Origin: an uncultured Nonlabens sp.
Lineage (GTDB): Bacteria > Bacteroidota > Bacteroidia > Flavobacteriales > Flavobacteriaceae
Direction: 5' to 3'
NCBI RefSeq assembly: GCF_947495285.1
Contig: NZ_CANLXZ010000010.1
Span: forward strand, 1 to 64,000
Length of the DNA: 64,000 nt
The notes under the pieces: model-generated
Told to the model about the DNA's origin: nothing
Database searches by the model: none
Seen by the model: only the letters and a program-made list of their open reading frames with translations
Position numbers and translations under genes: made by a program
Shown here: positions 41,442 to 50,879 of the stretch, in pieces
Layout of the letters: every line of letters starts with the position of its first letter
How positions within the stretch are numbered: position 1 is the stretch's first letter

Positions 41442-43015
41442 TGGGCAAGCATTTTTAAATGTTCTTGACCTTTTTGTGTTAGTGCAGTACTATCTGCATC
41501 TATAATACTTAAATCGCGCATAAAATCAACGAGTGTATGGATTCTTGGCGAGGAGTAGTCGTACATAAAATGATCTACTAAACGTATCATACCATCCTCT
41601 CTGTAAAACTTCGCACTGTTCTGTGTTGCGTTTAATTTTCTTAGTGCTACAAAGTGATGCCTATTAATTATGTTGCGAGTAAGAAAATATCTTACAAACT
41701 CCTTGATTGTTAGGTCTTGTTTTGACTTAAAGTCATCATAAGAAACAAGAAAGCTACTGGCAGTAAGGATTTTATACTTATTTGAAATTTCTAACAAATC
41801 ATCTCTACTTGTGTTATTTTCAATAACTAATTTCTGTATTGCGATAAGGGCATACTGTATTTTGACATAAGGATTTTGCTCCTTTTTTGACAAAAAAACT
41901 AACTCTTGAATTGATTGTTCAGTGAAGCTCGTTTTAAAAAATAAATCTAAATTTTCGCCAATATCATCTCCTTCAAACAAGTCAAGAACTTTTGAAATAA
42001 TGTGGTCAACTAAATCAATCTCGTCTATCCAATTATTTTTAGACAGTTTATCTAAGATTTTGAGAAAAGCATCTAAGCAACCAGTACTTGATACACTCCA
42101 AAACTGTTCAACGATAAAGAAGTACCAAAGTTTTTGTGAGGTAGAGTAATCATCATTCCAACCATTACTATAAATAGAGAAAGGAACATTCAGTTGTTCG
42201 TATTTCGCATCACTATCATTCACATCTACATTAGACAGTAAAAGCTTAATAGTATCTTTTCTAAAATAAGTCTCGTCACTTTCTTTAGGACGGTCTACAC
42301 CAGAAAAGAGCTGCCATAATAGCTGTTGCTCTTTACTATCAATAGGTATGTTAAGCATATTAAATTCACTACTCAATATGTCTAAGTCCGTCTTAGTAAC
42401 AAAGTTGTTTTCTATCGCTTTCGCGAAAACGTGAGATGTATTAGAAATATTTAATCCAAAAGCATCCGCTAGTTGCTTGCCAGAAACTTTAGTCTCGTGC
42501 TGAAAATCGGTACGTACATACAAACCTTCCTTATCGCCTTGATCGCCAAGAATACCCATTTGTTTTATAGAACTGATATAATACTGACCCAGTACTCCTC
42601 GTGGATTTTTCCAATAAGATCCTTCGCTTTTAGATCCTTCTTGTGTTCCATTTGTCAGATCAATATTTTCGTCACTCTCGGCATAAATTGATAACGCTTT
42701 TGTAATACCAGGAACACCACTTAATTCTTTATGAGCTGCTACTAGTGATAATAGAAACTCTGCTCTTCTTAGATAGCTGTTTTGTTTGCTTCTGGATGTA
42801 GTTCTAACCTGAGAAGCATACCAATCAAAAAACCAACAATAAAAAGAATAATAGCGTATGCGACCAGTTACGTTGTTAAGCCCAGGTAATAGTAAATCAA
42901 AAATACGCTCACTTGTAAGGTTTAATCCTAGTTGGTCTAGGCCTGATATTGGGTAATGAGGTTTACCTAAAAACGGTGCTTTTACTTGTGCTGTTTCAAA
43001 TTGTCGTATGCTCAT
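41438..43015 (-). CDS. Unknown 525-residue protein paired with the PLD-like protein
   Basis: The N-terminal segment (LLLPGLNNVTGRIRYYSFYCWFFDWY) resembles the opening of DUF6361-like proteins, where a 'LFPG...R.RYF.F' pattern recurs. The rest is helical without catalytic signature. It is probably a DNA- or complex-binding subunit working with the 898-residue PLD protein, with which its gene overlaps by 4 nt. A palindrome copy encodes VFAK. The DUF link is weak. Confidence 0.6.
   Translation of the reverse strand: MSIRQFETAQVKAPFLGKPHYPISGLDQLGLNLTSERIFDLLLPGLNNVTGRIRYYSFYCWFFDWYASQVRTTSRSKQNSYLRRAEFLLSLVAAHKELSGVPGITKALSIYAESDENIDLTNGTQEGSKSEGSYWKNPRGVLGQYYISSIKQMGILGDQGDKEGLYVRTDFQHETKVSGKQLADAFGLNISNTSHVFAKAIENNFVTKTDLDILSSEFNMLNIPIDSKEQQLLWQLFSGVDRPKESDETYFRKDTIKLLLSNVDVNDSDAKYEQLNVPFSIYSNGWNDDYSTSQKLWYFFIVEQFWSVSSTGCLDAFLKILDKLSKNNWIDEIDLVDHIISKVLDLFEGDDIGENLDLFFKTSFTEQSIQELVFLSKKEQNPYVKIQYALIAIQKLVIENNTSRDDLLEISNKYKILTASSFLVSYDDFKSKQDLTIKEFVRYFLTRNIINRHHFVALRKLNATQNSAKFYREDGMIRLVDHFMYDYSSPRIHTLVDFMRDLSIIDADSTALTQKGQEHLKMLAQ
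42417..42430. repeat. GCTTTCGCGAAAGC palindrome, copy 11 (one mismatch)
   Basis: GCTTTCGCGAAAAC; minus-strand reading VFAK in the 525-residue protein. Confidence 0.75.
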
Positions 43016-43023
43016 AGGCTCAT

Positions 43024-44037
43024 TTAATATCCTTTTCTTCCATAATGTTTAATCACGTCTAAGTGCTTGTTATGTAACCTTAAATAATTCTCTAAGGAAT
43101 ATTCAATACTACCAAACTCAGAAGCTTCAAAATGTTCTGGTAATGGTTGATATTTTTCTATTAAATCATCATAAAGTTTATCAACCGTTATAAAGTAATC
43201 TATTACATATTCGTAACCACTAATATCTAAAGTCAACTTAACGATATCTTGCTTATAATTTATGAGTGAATTAGTTTTCCAATTCTCTGGAAACTCATAA
43301 TAGATAGACCCATAATGATTTTTTTGATTTTTAAAGAACCAAATCAACTTTTCACTTTCTGAAGAACAAGATTGGTAATCAATTAGACCTTCAGATGCTT
43401 GTTCTGTTGCTAAAGATATCTCAAAAACACGTTCTACTTGAGAAGTTAAATTGTAAGCTTTATTGTATAGTTTATATGCAAAGCACTCAAAAGGACCGAA
43501 ACCTCTAATAGTATTGCTTAGGTAATTAAAGTTGCTGTACCAACTCTTAAAATCGTCTACTTTGACTATATTTTTGATAGAGGTAACTTCCTTAAATAAA
43601 TTCTCGTATTGTTCTTGTAAAAGTGTGTATTCTTGATTTGGTTTAAAATCATAATATTCATCTTTTCCAAAACTAAAACCTAAATCCATTGATTTATCAA
43701 GATCTCTAAAGTTCGTCAACTTATTACAAACGTAGATATCATCAGCAATTTCACCGTCTTTGCTCTCTATAAAAAGGTCTAGGTAGTATCCAGAATTAGA
43801 TAGAAAAGTCATCCCTTCGCAACCTTTGTTACAAGAACCACAAATACCAAAAAACACATCATCAAATGAATAGCAATCGTCACGCTTAGCTTGATTGAAC
43901 TTCTTTTCCAGTTTTTCAAGAAAAAATTCTTTTGACACGTCCTGATATGTTTTGTCATCTTCGAGTAGTTCTTTTAGAGAAGCTATGTCGAAGTTTTTGA
44001 TGGCTAGGGTAATGAGGTCTATTGAATTATTTGTCAT
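43024..44037 (-). CDS. Unknown protein with CGSCNKGC cluster
   Basis: A 337-residue protein that I do not recognise. The motif GICGSCNKGCEG near 68-79 gives three closely spaced Cys and could bind zinc or iron-sulphur. The rest is rich in Tyr, Phe and acidic residues. It overlaps the 123-residue membrane protein gene by 11 nt. No membrane segment. Confidence 0.65.
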   Translation of the reverse strand: MTNNSIDLITLAIKNFDIASLKELLEDDKTYQDVSKEFFLEKLEKKFNQAKRDDCYSFDDVFFGICGSCNKGCEGMTFLSNSGYYLDLFIESKDGEIADDIYVCNKLTNFRDLDKSMDLGFSFGKDEYYDFKPNQEYTLLQEQYENLFKEVTSIKNIVKVDDFKSWYSNFNYLSNTIRGFGPFECFAYKLYNKAYNLTSQVERVFEISLATEQASEGLIDYQSCSSESEKLIWFFKNQKNHYGSIYYEFPENWKTNSLINYKQDIVKLTLDISGYEYVIDYFITVDKLYDDLIEKYQPLPEHFEASEFGSIEYSLENYLRLHNKHLDVIKHYGRKGY

Positions 44038-44398
44038 TCTTTTCCTTATTCTCGTAATTCTGAATTAAAGAAGCTATAAAACTACCACCAGCAGCAGTTG
44101 CAAGCCAGCCCCAAACACCAACACCTGTTCCTAAAGCTGCAATCCCAATACCACCAGTTCCAAATATAAATAAGCCTGTAATCGCACCTAAAAAAGCTCC
44201 AATAAAAAGCTTATTGCTGGTGGATTGATCACTCCACATAATTCGCTTTATTTCTTTTGCTTTTTGCTTGGTTGTAAGGTCTGAAGACTGAACTTCTTTC
44301 ACTTTCTTCAAAGTAGCCATCAGTTTTTCCTTTTTGGAACTAGATAGTTTTGAAATATAATTAAGTCCTTTTTCTAGATTACTTTTTGGCTTTCTCAT
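44027..44398 (-). CDS. Small two-span membrane protein
   Basis: A 123-residue protein with a basic coiled N-terminal half and two glycine-rich membrane spans (LFIGAFLGAITGLFIFG and AALGTGVGVWGWLATAAGGS). Gly-zipper spans of this kind often oligomerise into pores. Located beside DUF4407 in a signalling operon, it could be a membrane effector. Function is inferred only. Confidence 0.7.
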   Translation of the reverse strand: MRKPKSNLEKGLNYISKLSSSKKEKLMATLKKVKEVQSSDLTTKQKAKEIKRIMWSDQSTSNKLFIGAFLGAITGLFIFGTGGIGIAALGTGVGVWGWLATAAGGSFIASLIQNYENKEKNDK

Positions 44399-45720
44399 TA
44401 TTCAATAATCTTTTTCTTCCCATTCCTTACTAATTCCATTTGCTCTTCCTTCCATTGTTCAATTGCTATTGCAGCAACTTCAGCTTGAGCTTTTGCTATA
44501 TTTTTTATTAAATCGTCGTTAGCTTTAAGTTCTTCTTCAATTTTTAATTCATTCATAGCTGTATGTACTTTTACAGATGAATTAATCTCTTGATTTATAT
44601 TACTCTGTAGTAAGAGTTGCTTAACTTTTGCTTCGTGTTTAATCCTATCTAAAATATCATCGTAAGTACCACGTTCCGTCATCATTTTAAACAAAATAGG
44701 GGCTATTTCAATAAAAATAAATAGGATAGTAATGAGCCATTTTGCATACCAAACTGTAGTTTTTTGAGTCTCGTAATGACTTATAACTTGGTTTCCTTCA
44801 TCATCAATTTTCATAACTGCTTTTTCTTCATAACTTAAACTACTTATTGCTGATAATTGAGCTAACAAGCCGTTACGACCTTGCATATCTGTTTCAGTTC
44901 TAGCTACAGCTTCTTTAGCATTTTTTAAATTAGCTTCTGCTTTTTCATTTAGTTCTTCAATACGCTTATAATCAGCTCTTCTTTTTTCTGAATATTCAGA
45001 ATTGAGCTGGGTGAATTCCTCATTGAGTTGTGTGTATGCCGCTTTTGCCTCTCTAAACACTGGTCCTTCTCCTGGCTTTCCTGTTCCACAAGTACCGTTT
45101 AGCTCACACATATATTTATTGTAAGCTTCGTCTCTTTTTATTTTAAGACTAGCAATTTCCTCTTCGTGTTCTTTAGTTATCCTTCTTAACGTAGTAATTT
45201 CCTGTAGATCCTGTGCATTTTGAAATTGAGCAACTTCAATTGCATTGGTATTTTGCTCTTGAGTTGTAATAAGATTTTCACGAGCTATTTCTGCTTTAAT
45301 TTCACTTTCAAATAACTTTAATTCTAATGGAGTCGCTATTACGAAGCCTAATATCATCGCCATAAAAAGTCTAGGAGCAGCTTCAAGAAGCTCTTGTCTA
45401 GAAATAGTCTTCTTACCATCTCCAACTCCAAACGTAGAGACTATGTATCTATCAAGGTTAAATATTAGTGCACCCCAAAACAATCCAAAAACAATTGCTA
45501 AGGTTGGATTCTTAAAAGCAGTAAAAAAAGCATAGCCTCCAGCAAAAGAAGCCATCAATGCAGTAAATAATATAGTACCACCTATTCCAAAATATTTATT
45601 GTTATCGGTTGGCGCTTGTTTCAAAATATCTAGATCTGCTCCAGAGGCCCAAAGAAAAAGGTTATTGATACTTCTGAATGGCTTATTTAGCACTCTCTTT
45701 ATGTTATTAATAATACTCAT
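44398..45720 (-). CDS. DUF4407 membrane protein
   Basis: A 440-residue DUF4407 protein. Two spans come early (about 44-66 and 72-92, with GALIFNLDRYIVS after them), one at about 115-135 (LFMAMILGFVIATPLEL), then a long periplasmic or cytoplasmic coiled coil (about 140-310) and a fourth span near 335-360. The loop between coils holds paired Cys (CELNGTCGTG). The family is widespread in Bacteroidota and of unknown function. Here it directly follows the kinase gene with a 1-nt overlap, so it may be a phosphorylation-controlled membrane effector. Confidence 0.85.
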   Translation of the reverse strand: MSIINNIKRVLNKPFRSINNLFLWASGADLDILKQAPTDNNKYFGIGGTILFTALMASFAGGYAFFTAFKNPTLAIVFGLFWGALIFNLDRYIVSTFGVGDGKKTISRQELLEAAPRLFMAMILGFVIATPLELKLFESEIKAEIARENLITTQEQNTNAIEVAQFQNAQDLQEITTLRRITKEHEEEIASLKIKRDEAYNKYMCELNGTCGTGKPGEGPVFREAKAAYTQLNEEFTQLNSEYSEKRRADYKRIEELNEKAEANLKNAKEAVARTETDMQGRNGLLAQLSAISSLSYEEKAVMKIDDEGNQVISHYETQKTTVWYAKWLITILFIFIEIAPILFKMMTERGTYDDILDRIKHEAKVKQLLLQSNINQEINSSVKVHTAMNELKIEEELKANDDLIKNIAKAQAEVAAIAIEQWKEEQMELVRNGKKKIIE

Positions 45721-47765
45721 TATGACTGGTGGATTATGTTTTTAATTCTTTTAAATATCGTGTGAATAGCGAAATCTTTCGAGGGCTGTTCAATCTCGTC
45801 AAAACTTTCAATCAAACTATTCTTTGTTTCAAATTTTGGTAATTCTAAGTGTTGTAACGAAGAAATACCTGCATTTAATTTTTCCAAATGAATCTCTAAA
45901 GATTTAAAGCTTTTTAAATCAACAGATTCTATTTGGGTGCTTAAATTCATTTTAGGTATTTCCACAAAGAGTTGTTTAATAACAGGCGCTGGAAATGGAT
46001 GTCCTTTTAATTCTTCTGTTGTAGTAGAAAATAATCCCACTGCCAAAATTGTAAAGATGGTTTCTTCTCTTATGCGGACGTGCATTAAGCCATTAGGATC
46101 TTGAACTCCTACTTTTGGTGTTATTTGAACCTCTTTTGTGTTTTCTGTTTCCCAAATTAAATCAATATTATCAATACCTTCATTCAAGTTGATTTCCCAA
46201 TCAAACCTTTTAATTCTTGGTTTAATAACATCTACAGTTAATTCTTGTTCTATAAGCTCATCAAAATAACCGTAAGCACTTATCTTATAAATGAGTTTTG
46301 TTTTAGGTAGGATATTAATTTGGGTATTACCAGAAAAATCGCCTTCAACGTTAGATATATTTACTTTCTTAACGTTCTCCGTATCCCAAGAAAGCACTAG
46401 TGGTTCCAGCGTATCTCTTAAATACTTATTAACTTTAAAATTTTTAAGTATGGGCTCGCGCTGTAATGCATTAATTTCTAAAAGCTCTTTACTGTTACCA
46501 ATGAGGTTATAAGCAACTATATCAAAATTGTTCTCTTTTGTTCTGCATTTTACTTCTGCGGTTTTGTGCAAAATTGGACTATAGTAACTTTGATCGATTA
46601 TTATATATCTGCAATACTCAGTTTTAAAAGTGATAGTAACGATTTCATTTTTCTCTGATATTGTTTTTTTATCAGATTCAATACTTTCAATTTGTGGTAA
46701 TGTCCCCAAGGAATCTGTTAACATCATTAAGAATGAAGCCCACTGATCTGGAGAAATTCTAACGGAACTATTAGAATAACCAGCATTGAACACTTTAGAA
46801 AAATTATCGATAAGTTCTTTTAATCCAGCATCACTTAGGCTTGACATAACTGCAAGAAGATTGTTATGAACCGTTTTGTTTTCAGTTAAAAACTCTGTTG
46901 ATTCATAATCTATTGCTGGCCATTCATTCTTTTTAAGGTATTTCTTTTTAGTAGCATCGTCTGAATCTTTCAGAAAAAAATAAGGCATTACGTCAAAAAC
47001 CAATTCAAAAATAGCGTTAGCGAGAACCCAATATTCTTCCCTCAGTCTATCTTTAACAGAACTTACTTTATTTGCGTCGTCAGTATTTATTAGTTTTTTC
47101 CATCCTCCAGACATCCAGTGACCTATTGCCCCTAAAGTTGAAGGTTTTTCTTGTGTGTCAAAATGATATCCGCTATCATAATCAATAATAGCTAGCTGTT
47201 TCTTTTGTGGATGATACCAAATAGCTGCTTCTTTTAAGTCAGAATGTATAAATTTTAAAGAATGAAAAAAGGAAACTGTATGTGCTAATTGATGACTGAT
47301 AAATACCTTATCAGGTATTTCTAATTGACGATATTTTGAGTTATCGGTATTCTCTGCGCCGTAGTCTGTAAAACCTAAAGTATTGAGATTATACATTATA
47401 AAAGCAACAACCTCAATTTCCTCAATCTCATCATAACCTTTAAAGGCTGCAAAAGGCAGACCCAATAATTCGGGACGTTCTATGTAAGTAGGTATGCCAT
47501 TTTTAAGTTCATTCTTCTTTAGTTTGATATGGAGCTTTTCAATAGTATCGTATCCGTGAGATTCATTTTCTTTATCAGAAAAAATTTTGATTACATACAG
47601 ATCACTTTGTACTCCATTAATACTTTTGATTGAATGTATCTTACCAAAACCGCCTGCACCCATTTCTGATTCGTCAAAATCAACGGTATTTATAGACTTT
47701 ATGTTGTTAGCATTACCCTGATCTAAAATGGATAGGTCTCTGATTTTTGTTATTGTTCTAACCAT
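45720..47765 (-). CDS. Protein kinase with C-terminal beta-sandwich repeats
   Basis: A 681-residue protein. The kinase domain has a glycine loop GAGGFGK (36-42), the ATP-binding Lys at 60 (YVIKIF), a catalytic loop HSDLK (174-178) and IIDYD in place of DFG (Asp195). The usual Asn of HRDxKxxN is Ala181, so metal binding may be altered. The C-terminal half holds two or three Ig-like units (LSWDTENVKKVNISNVEG and DLIWETENTKEVQITP). No membrane span. With the PP2C-like and vWA genes upstream it forms a TerY-P-type triad. It overlaps both neighbours (8 and 1 nt). Confidence 0.82.
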   Translation of the reverse strand: MVRTITKIRDLSILDQGNANNIKSINTVDFDESEMGAGGFGKIHSIKSINGVQSDLYVIKIFSDKENESHGYDTIEKLHIKLKKNELKNGIPTYIERPELLGLPFAAFKGYDEIEEIEVVAFIMYNLNTLGFTDYGAENTDNSKYRQLEIPDKVFISHQLAHTVSFFHSLKFIHSDLKEAAIWYHPQKKQLAIIDYDSGYHFDTQEKPSTLGAIGHWMSGGWKKLINTDDANKVSSVKDRLREEYWVLANAIFELVFDVMPYFFLKDSDDATKKKYLKKNEWPAIDYESTEFLTENKTVHNNLLAVMSSLSDAGLKELIDNFSKVFNAGYSNSSVRISPDQWASFLMMLTDSLGTLPQIESIESDKKTISEKNEIVTITFKTEYCRYIIIDQSYYSPILHKTAEVKCRTKENNFDIVAYNLIGNSKELLEINALQREPILKNFKVNKYLRDTLEPLVLSWDTENVKKVNISNVEGDFSGNTQINILPKTKLIYKISAYGYFDELIEQELTVDVIKPRIKRFDWEINLNEGIDNIDLIWETENTKEVQITPKVGVQDPNGLMHVRIREETIFTILAVGLFSTTTEELKGHPFPAPVIKQLFVEIPKMNLSTQIESVDLKSFKSLEIHLEKLNAGISSLQHLELPKFETKNSLIESFDEIEQPSKDFAIHTIFKRIKNIIHQS

Positions 47766-48555
47766 TAATCTTAGATTTATAATAGTGCAAAACTTCTGGA
47801 GATATTAAGATACCTAATGCAGCATCATCTTCTAATCTACTTTCAGATTTCAGTTGTCTTAAAATTTCTTTATTGAACATAATCAGTTCCTCCTCAAAAG
47901 TTTCAGCATCTTGATTTTTAATTAAAAGAGAATCAAGACCTTCCAAAATAAGCTGAATAACCGAATTCTCATACCGCCAATACCTTTCTTCATCATCCCT
48001 TAATATGAAATTATTTTCTAAAGAACCAATACCGTCTGAAAACAACAACAAAACATCTCCTACTTCTGATATTAATTTTAATTCAATTTCTGACGCCTTT
48101 AATTCTTGCTTGCCACTATGATTTGAGATATGCTTGGTAAGTGCTCCTTCTGGGGAAATATGCGGAATCATAATATCTGAATAGCGATAAGAAATTCCAG
48201 AATTTGCATTTACAGCAAAGTCTCCTCTACATTGAATAATCCCACCATTACCGAGATATTGAATATTAGTTTTATTGTTTTTTAAATCGGTAACTAAACT
48301 TATAAGCGTTGTACCTCCTGTTATCCCTTTCTCTTTAAGACCTTTTAGCTCATTACTTAGAATTATATTTTCAGTTTTAAGCATTCGTTTATCAATAAAT
48401 AGCTCTGCAACTGTCCTCGCTACGATACCAGAATCCTTAAACTCGCCAATACCATCGCAAATTATTAGTCCTTTTTGATTGTTTTCTTCATCAATAAAGA
48501 AATCTGCATAATCTTGATGAAGCTTAACATCAATATGTGCTGCGCTTAAAAACAT
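47758..48555 (-). CDS. PP2C-like protein phosphatase
   Basis: A 265-residue protein with PP2C motifs: ICDGIGEFKDSG (for DGMGGHxxG), GGTTLISLV, YLGNGGII and LLLFSDGIGS. The metal-binding Asp residues in the first and last motifs are kept. It lies between the vWA gene (1-bp gap) and the kinase gene (8-nt overlap) and probably removes the phosphates placed by that kinase. Confidence 0.82.
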   Translation of the reverse strand: MFLSAAHIDVKLHQDYADFFIDEENNQKGLIICDGIGEFKDSGIVARTVAELFIDKRMLKTENIILSNELKGLKEKGITGGTTLISLVTDLKNNKTNIQYLGNGGIIQCRGDFAVNANSGISYRYSDIMIPHISPEGALTKHISNHSGKQELKASEIELKLISEVGDVLLLFSDGIGSLENNFILRDDEERYWRYENSVIQLILEGLDSLLIKNQDAETFEEELIMFNKEILRQLKSESRLEDDAALGILISPEVLHYYKSKING

Positions 48556-48556
48556 A

Positions 48557-49309
48557 TTAATGATTAATTTTAGAAACGGTTGATATGCTTTTAATCATAT
48601 GATTTCTTATTTCGTCAGGATTAAGTGTAGAGGTAAATAAAGATTCGTCTGAAGCAAGCATTTTCATACTTTCCTTGTAGTCATCTAAATCATCTGTATC
48701 AAAACCTTCTTGCCAACTTGTACTTTCAAAAAAGATAGACGAAATGGTAATTTTATTATTAAGCTTTAGCTCATTACATTTTTTCAAGGTTAATTCATAA
48801 TCAAACACAACACCATCACTTAGAACAATTATAAGTGCTTGCGCATTTTTATCTCCATTAACTCTTAAATATGCAGAACATTCCTGCTTAACTGCTTCCA
48901 TCGTTTCGGCAAGCATCGTTGAGTCATAATGAGTAATGAAATTACGAGGATTGTAATCTTTTTCTAAATCTAAATCTTTTACAGACGTTTCTTTGATAAC
49001 GTTTACACTTTCATTAGCATACGCATACATAGAAACGTCAAAACAATTTTTATTTTTACTCGATTGAAGGCGTTTTAAAGACTCTTTTAATGCTTCGCTT
49101 AATTCTTCTCCTTTGCTCAAACCAGTTTTACCTGGATAAGTCATAGAACCAGAGCCGTCCATAACAAAAACTACAAGTTGATAAAAAAGTCGCGGAATAG
49201 TTAGCTTAGAAAGTCCGGCTGTAAGCGCACTAGTATTAATTTTCGACAAATCAATTTTGGCGGTAGTTTTAGGAGTCGCACCTTGTGCTTTTTGTAATTT
49301 ATTACTCAT
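48557..49309 (-). CDS. TerY-like von Willebrand factor A protein
   Basis: A 250-residue vWA protein. The MIDAS motif DGSGSM is at about 52-57 in LVVFVMDGSGSMTYPGK, a Thr-containing motif follows in NFITHYDSTMLAET, and an Asp lies in IIVLSDGVVF. TerY-type proteins act as metal-dependent scaffolds with a kinase and a PP2C phosphatase, as described for TerY-P triads linked to ter and defence loci. It overlaps the PLD/J-domain gene by 8 nt. Confidence 0.82.
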   Translation of the reverse strand: MSNKLQKAQGATPKTTAKIDLSKINTSALTAGLSKLTIPRLFYQLVVFVMDGSGSMTYPGKTGLSKGEELSEALKESLKRLQSSKNKNCFDVSMYAYANESVNVIKETSVKDLDLEKDYNPRNFITHYDSTMLAETMEAVKQECSAYLRVNGDKNAQALIIVLSDGVVFDYELTLKKCNELKLNNKITISSIFFESTSWQEGFDTDDLDDYKESMKMLASDESLFTSTLNPDEIRNHMIKSISTVSKINH

Positions 49310-50690
49310 CTTCTGTATATTCTTTTTCTAGTGATTTATATTCTTCCTTTAAATGTGTTTTTTGTTCTTCAAAATAAATATCCCAATCTTCTATTGCGAT
49401 GATCATATTGTATTGCTCAGAACAAAGTATAATTGCTAATTCATCTTTAAGACGTGTGTACTTTTCTTTTAGAGATTCAAAACGCAGTCTTAACTTCTCT
49501 AATTCATTTTCGGCAGAAAGATTAAAACTAGGGTTCTTAGAAGTAAGGTCATCGTGAATGCTGCGTACTGCATCTAAATCATTATTCTTGTAGGCATCTG
49601 TTAAGGCTGTAAAAGCGACAGAAGCTTCGTCCTTATCATCAAAAACACATTTTAAAGAATCTGGATGACAATATTTTGAAGCATCTCTATAAAGCTCCTT
49701 AATACTGCGTGTATCAGCTTCATTTAGATCTGGTATATTGATTTCCTTTTCTCGTTCATAGTCTTCATTTGTTTGATGAAACGCCTCATCTACATTTTTA
49801 AAATTCTCATCTATAAAACCAAATCGTTCTAGCTTTTTATAAATCTTACGCTTTAATTGTAAAATTTTAGAGATCAAGGGATTGAGTTCTAGAATGTATC
49901 TGTGATTAAATTGCTCTAATACGCGTTCAACATCAGCTTTTTTAACCTCTAATGATTCTAATTGAAAAGAAATTAAGTTGATTTGATTAAGTAATTGTTG
50001 TTTCTCAATTGCTGTAATGTCTACTAATACAGTGCGCTCTTTTTCAAAAGCATTCATTTTATCTACAGCCTTCTCATAATCAGCAGCTTTTAAAAGTTCT
50101 AGGATATGAGCAACATCAGGATGGTCTTCAAGTTTATAGATATAGGGTTGCATTTTAAGAGGTTCTCCTATGTCTAAAAATGCTTTTATAAGTTTAAAAT
50201 GCTTATAAATTTCTTGTAAAGTAAGCGCCTCTTTAGCATCATCTGTCTTACTAGAAAGTTCTTTGAGTCGCTTGAATTCAGCTACAAATTCATTTGCTCT
50301 TTGCAAATTATCTATCACGATTGTGACCTCTTCATTATTAGTGGAAAATGCTTTTTTAGACCAATTTGCACTACCACTGACAACTGTATTAAAGTCAATA
50401 ATGCAAAATTTCATATGCATTAACTTAATATCGTTTCCTACCATAGAAAAGTAACCACCATTTGTATCAATTTGAGAATAATTGTTTCTTGAATTATGAT
50501 TGAACTCGTGATTAGTGATAATAACTTCTACACGCACTCCTCTTGCTTGTATCTCTATTAACTTTTTAAAAAGCTTGGTATCTGTAAACCAGGCAACCGC
50601 AACAAATACAATATCCTCGGCATTATCTAAATGTTCTAATATGATACTTTTTACATCTGTTTGCTGTGTAAAATAACTGTCTATCTGCAT
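49302..50690 (-). CDS. PLD / coiled-coil / J-domain fusion protein
   Basis: A 462-residue protein, first gene of the operon. Residues 1-150 are a single PLD unit with a full HxKx4D (H92, K94, D99 in LMHMKFCIIDF) followed by VVSGSANWS. A coiled coil (about 230-310) comes next. Around 330-385 a J-like domain is seen: IKELYRDASKYCHPDSLKCV with the diagnostic HPD and a FTALTDAYKNNDL helix. A second coiled coil ends it. A single HKD unit would need to dimerise. J domains recruit DnaK, so the protein may couple damage or DNA-end sensing to a chaperone. Confidence 0.8.
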   Translation of the reverse strand: MQIDSYFTQQTDVKSIILEHLDNAEDIVFVAVAWFTDTKLFKKLIEIQARGVRVEVIITNHEFNHNSRNNYSQIDTNGGYFSMVGNDIKLMHMKFCIIDFNTVVSGSANWSKKAFSTNNEEVTIVIDNLQRANEFVAEFKRLKELSSKTDDAKEALTLQEIYKHFKLIKAFLDIGEPLKMQPYIYKLEDHPDVAHILELLKAADYEKAVDKMNAFEKERTVLVDITAIEKQQLLNQINLISFQLESLEVKKADVERVLEQFNHRYILELNPLISKILQLKRKIYKKLERFGFIDENFKNVDEAFHQTNEDYEREKEINIPDLNEADTRSIKELYRDASKYCHPDSLKCVFDDKDEASVAFTALTDAYKNNDLDAVRSIHDDLTSKNPSFNLSAENELEKLRLRFESLKEKYTRLKDELAIILCSEQYNMIIAIEDWDIYFEEQKTHLKEEYKSLEKEYTEDE

Positions 50691-50765
50691 ATTGGGTTGG
50701 TTAGCATAGTATATATTTCAAAAATGAGACATTTATTTTTAGCATCATTGAGGAAAACCGTAATT

Positions 50766-50792
50766 AGTTTTCATTTATTGAAATTGAAAACT
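50766..50792. promoter_or_regulatory. Inverted repeat between the two divergent right-hand operons
   Basis: AGTTTTCA (50766-50773) and TGAAAACT (50785-50792) are perfect complements with an 11-bp spacer. A related GAAAAC lies at 50753. It is placed midway between the starts of the PLD/J-domain gene and the XRE gene and is a plausible XRE operator for both directions. Confidence 0.45.
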
Positions 50793-50879
50793 TTAAGACC
50801 ACAAAATAGAAATAATCTCCCACTTATTCCTTAAATTGTCCAATATTTGTCAAGTCTTTTAATGTAAAACTCCCTGAAA

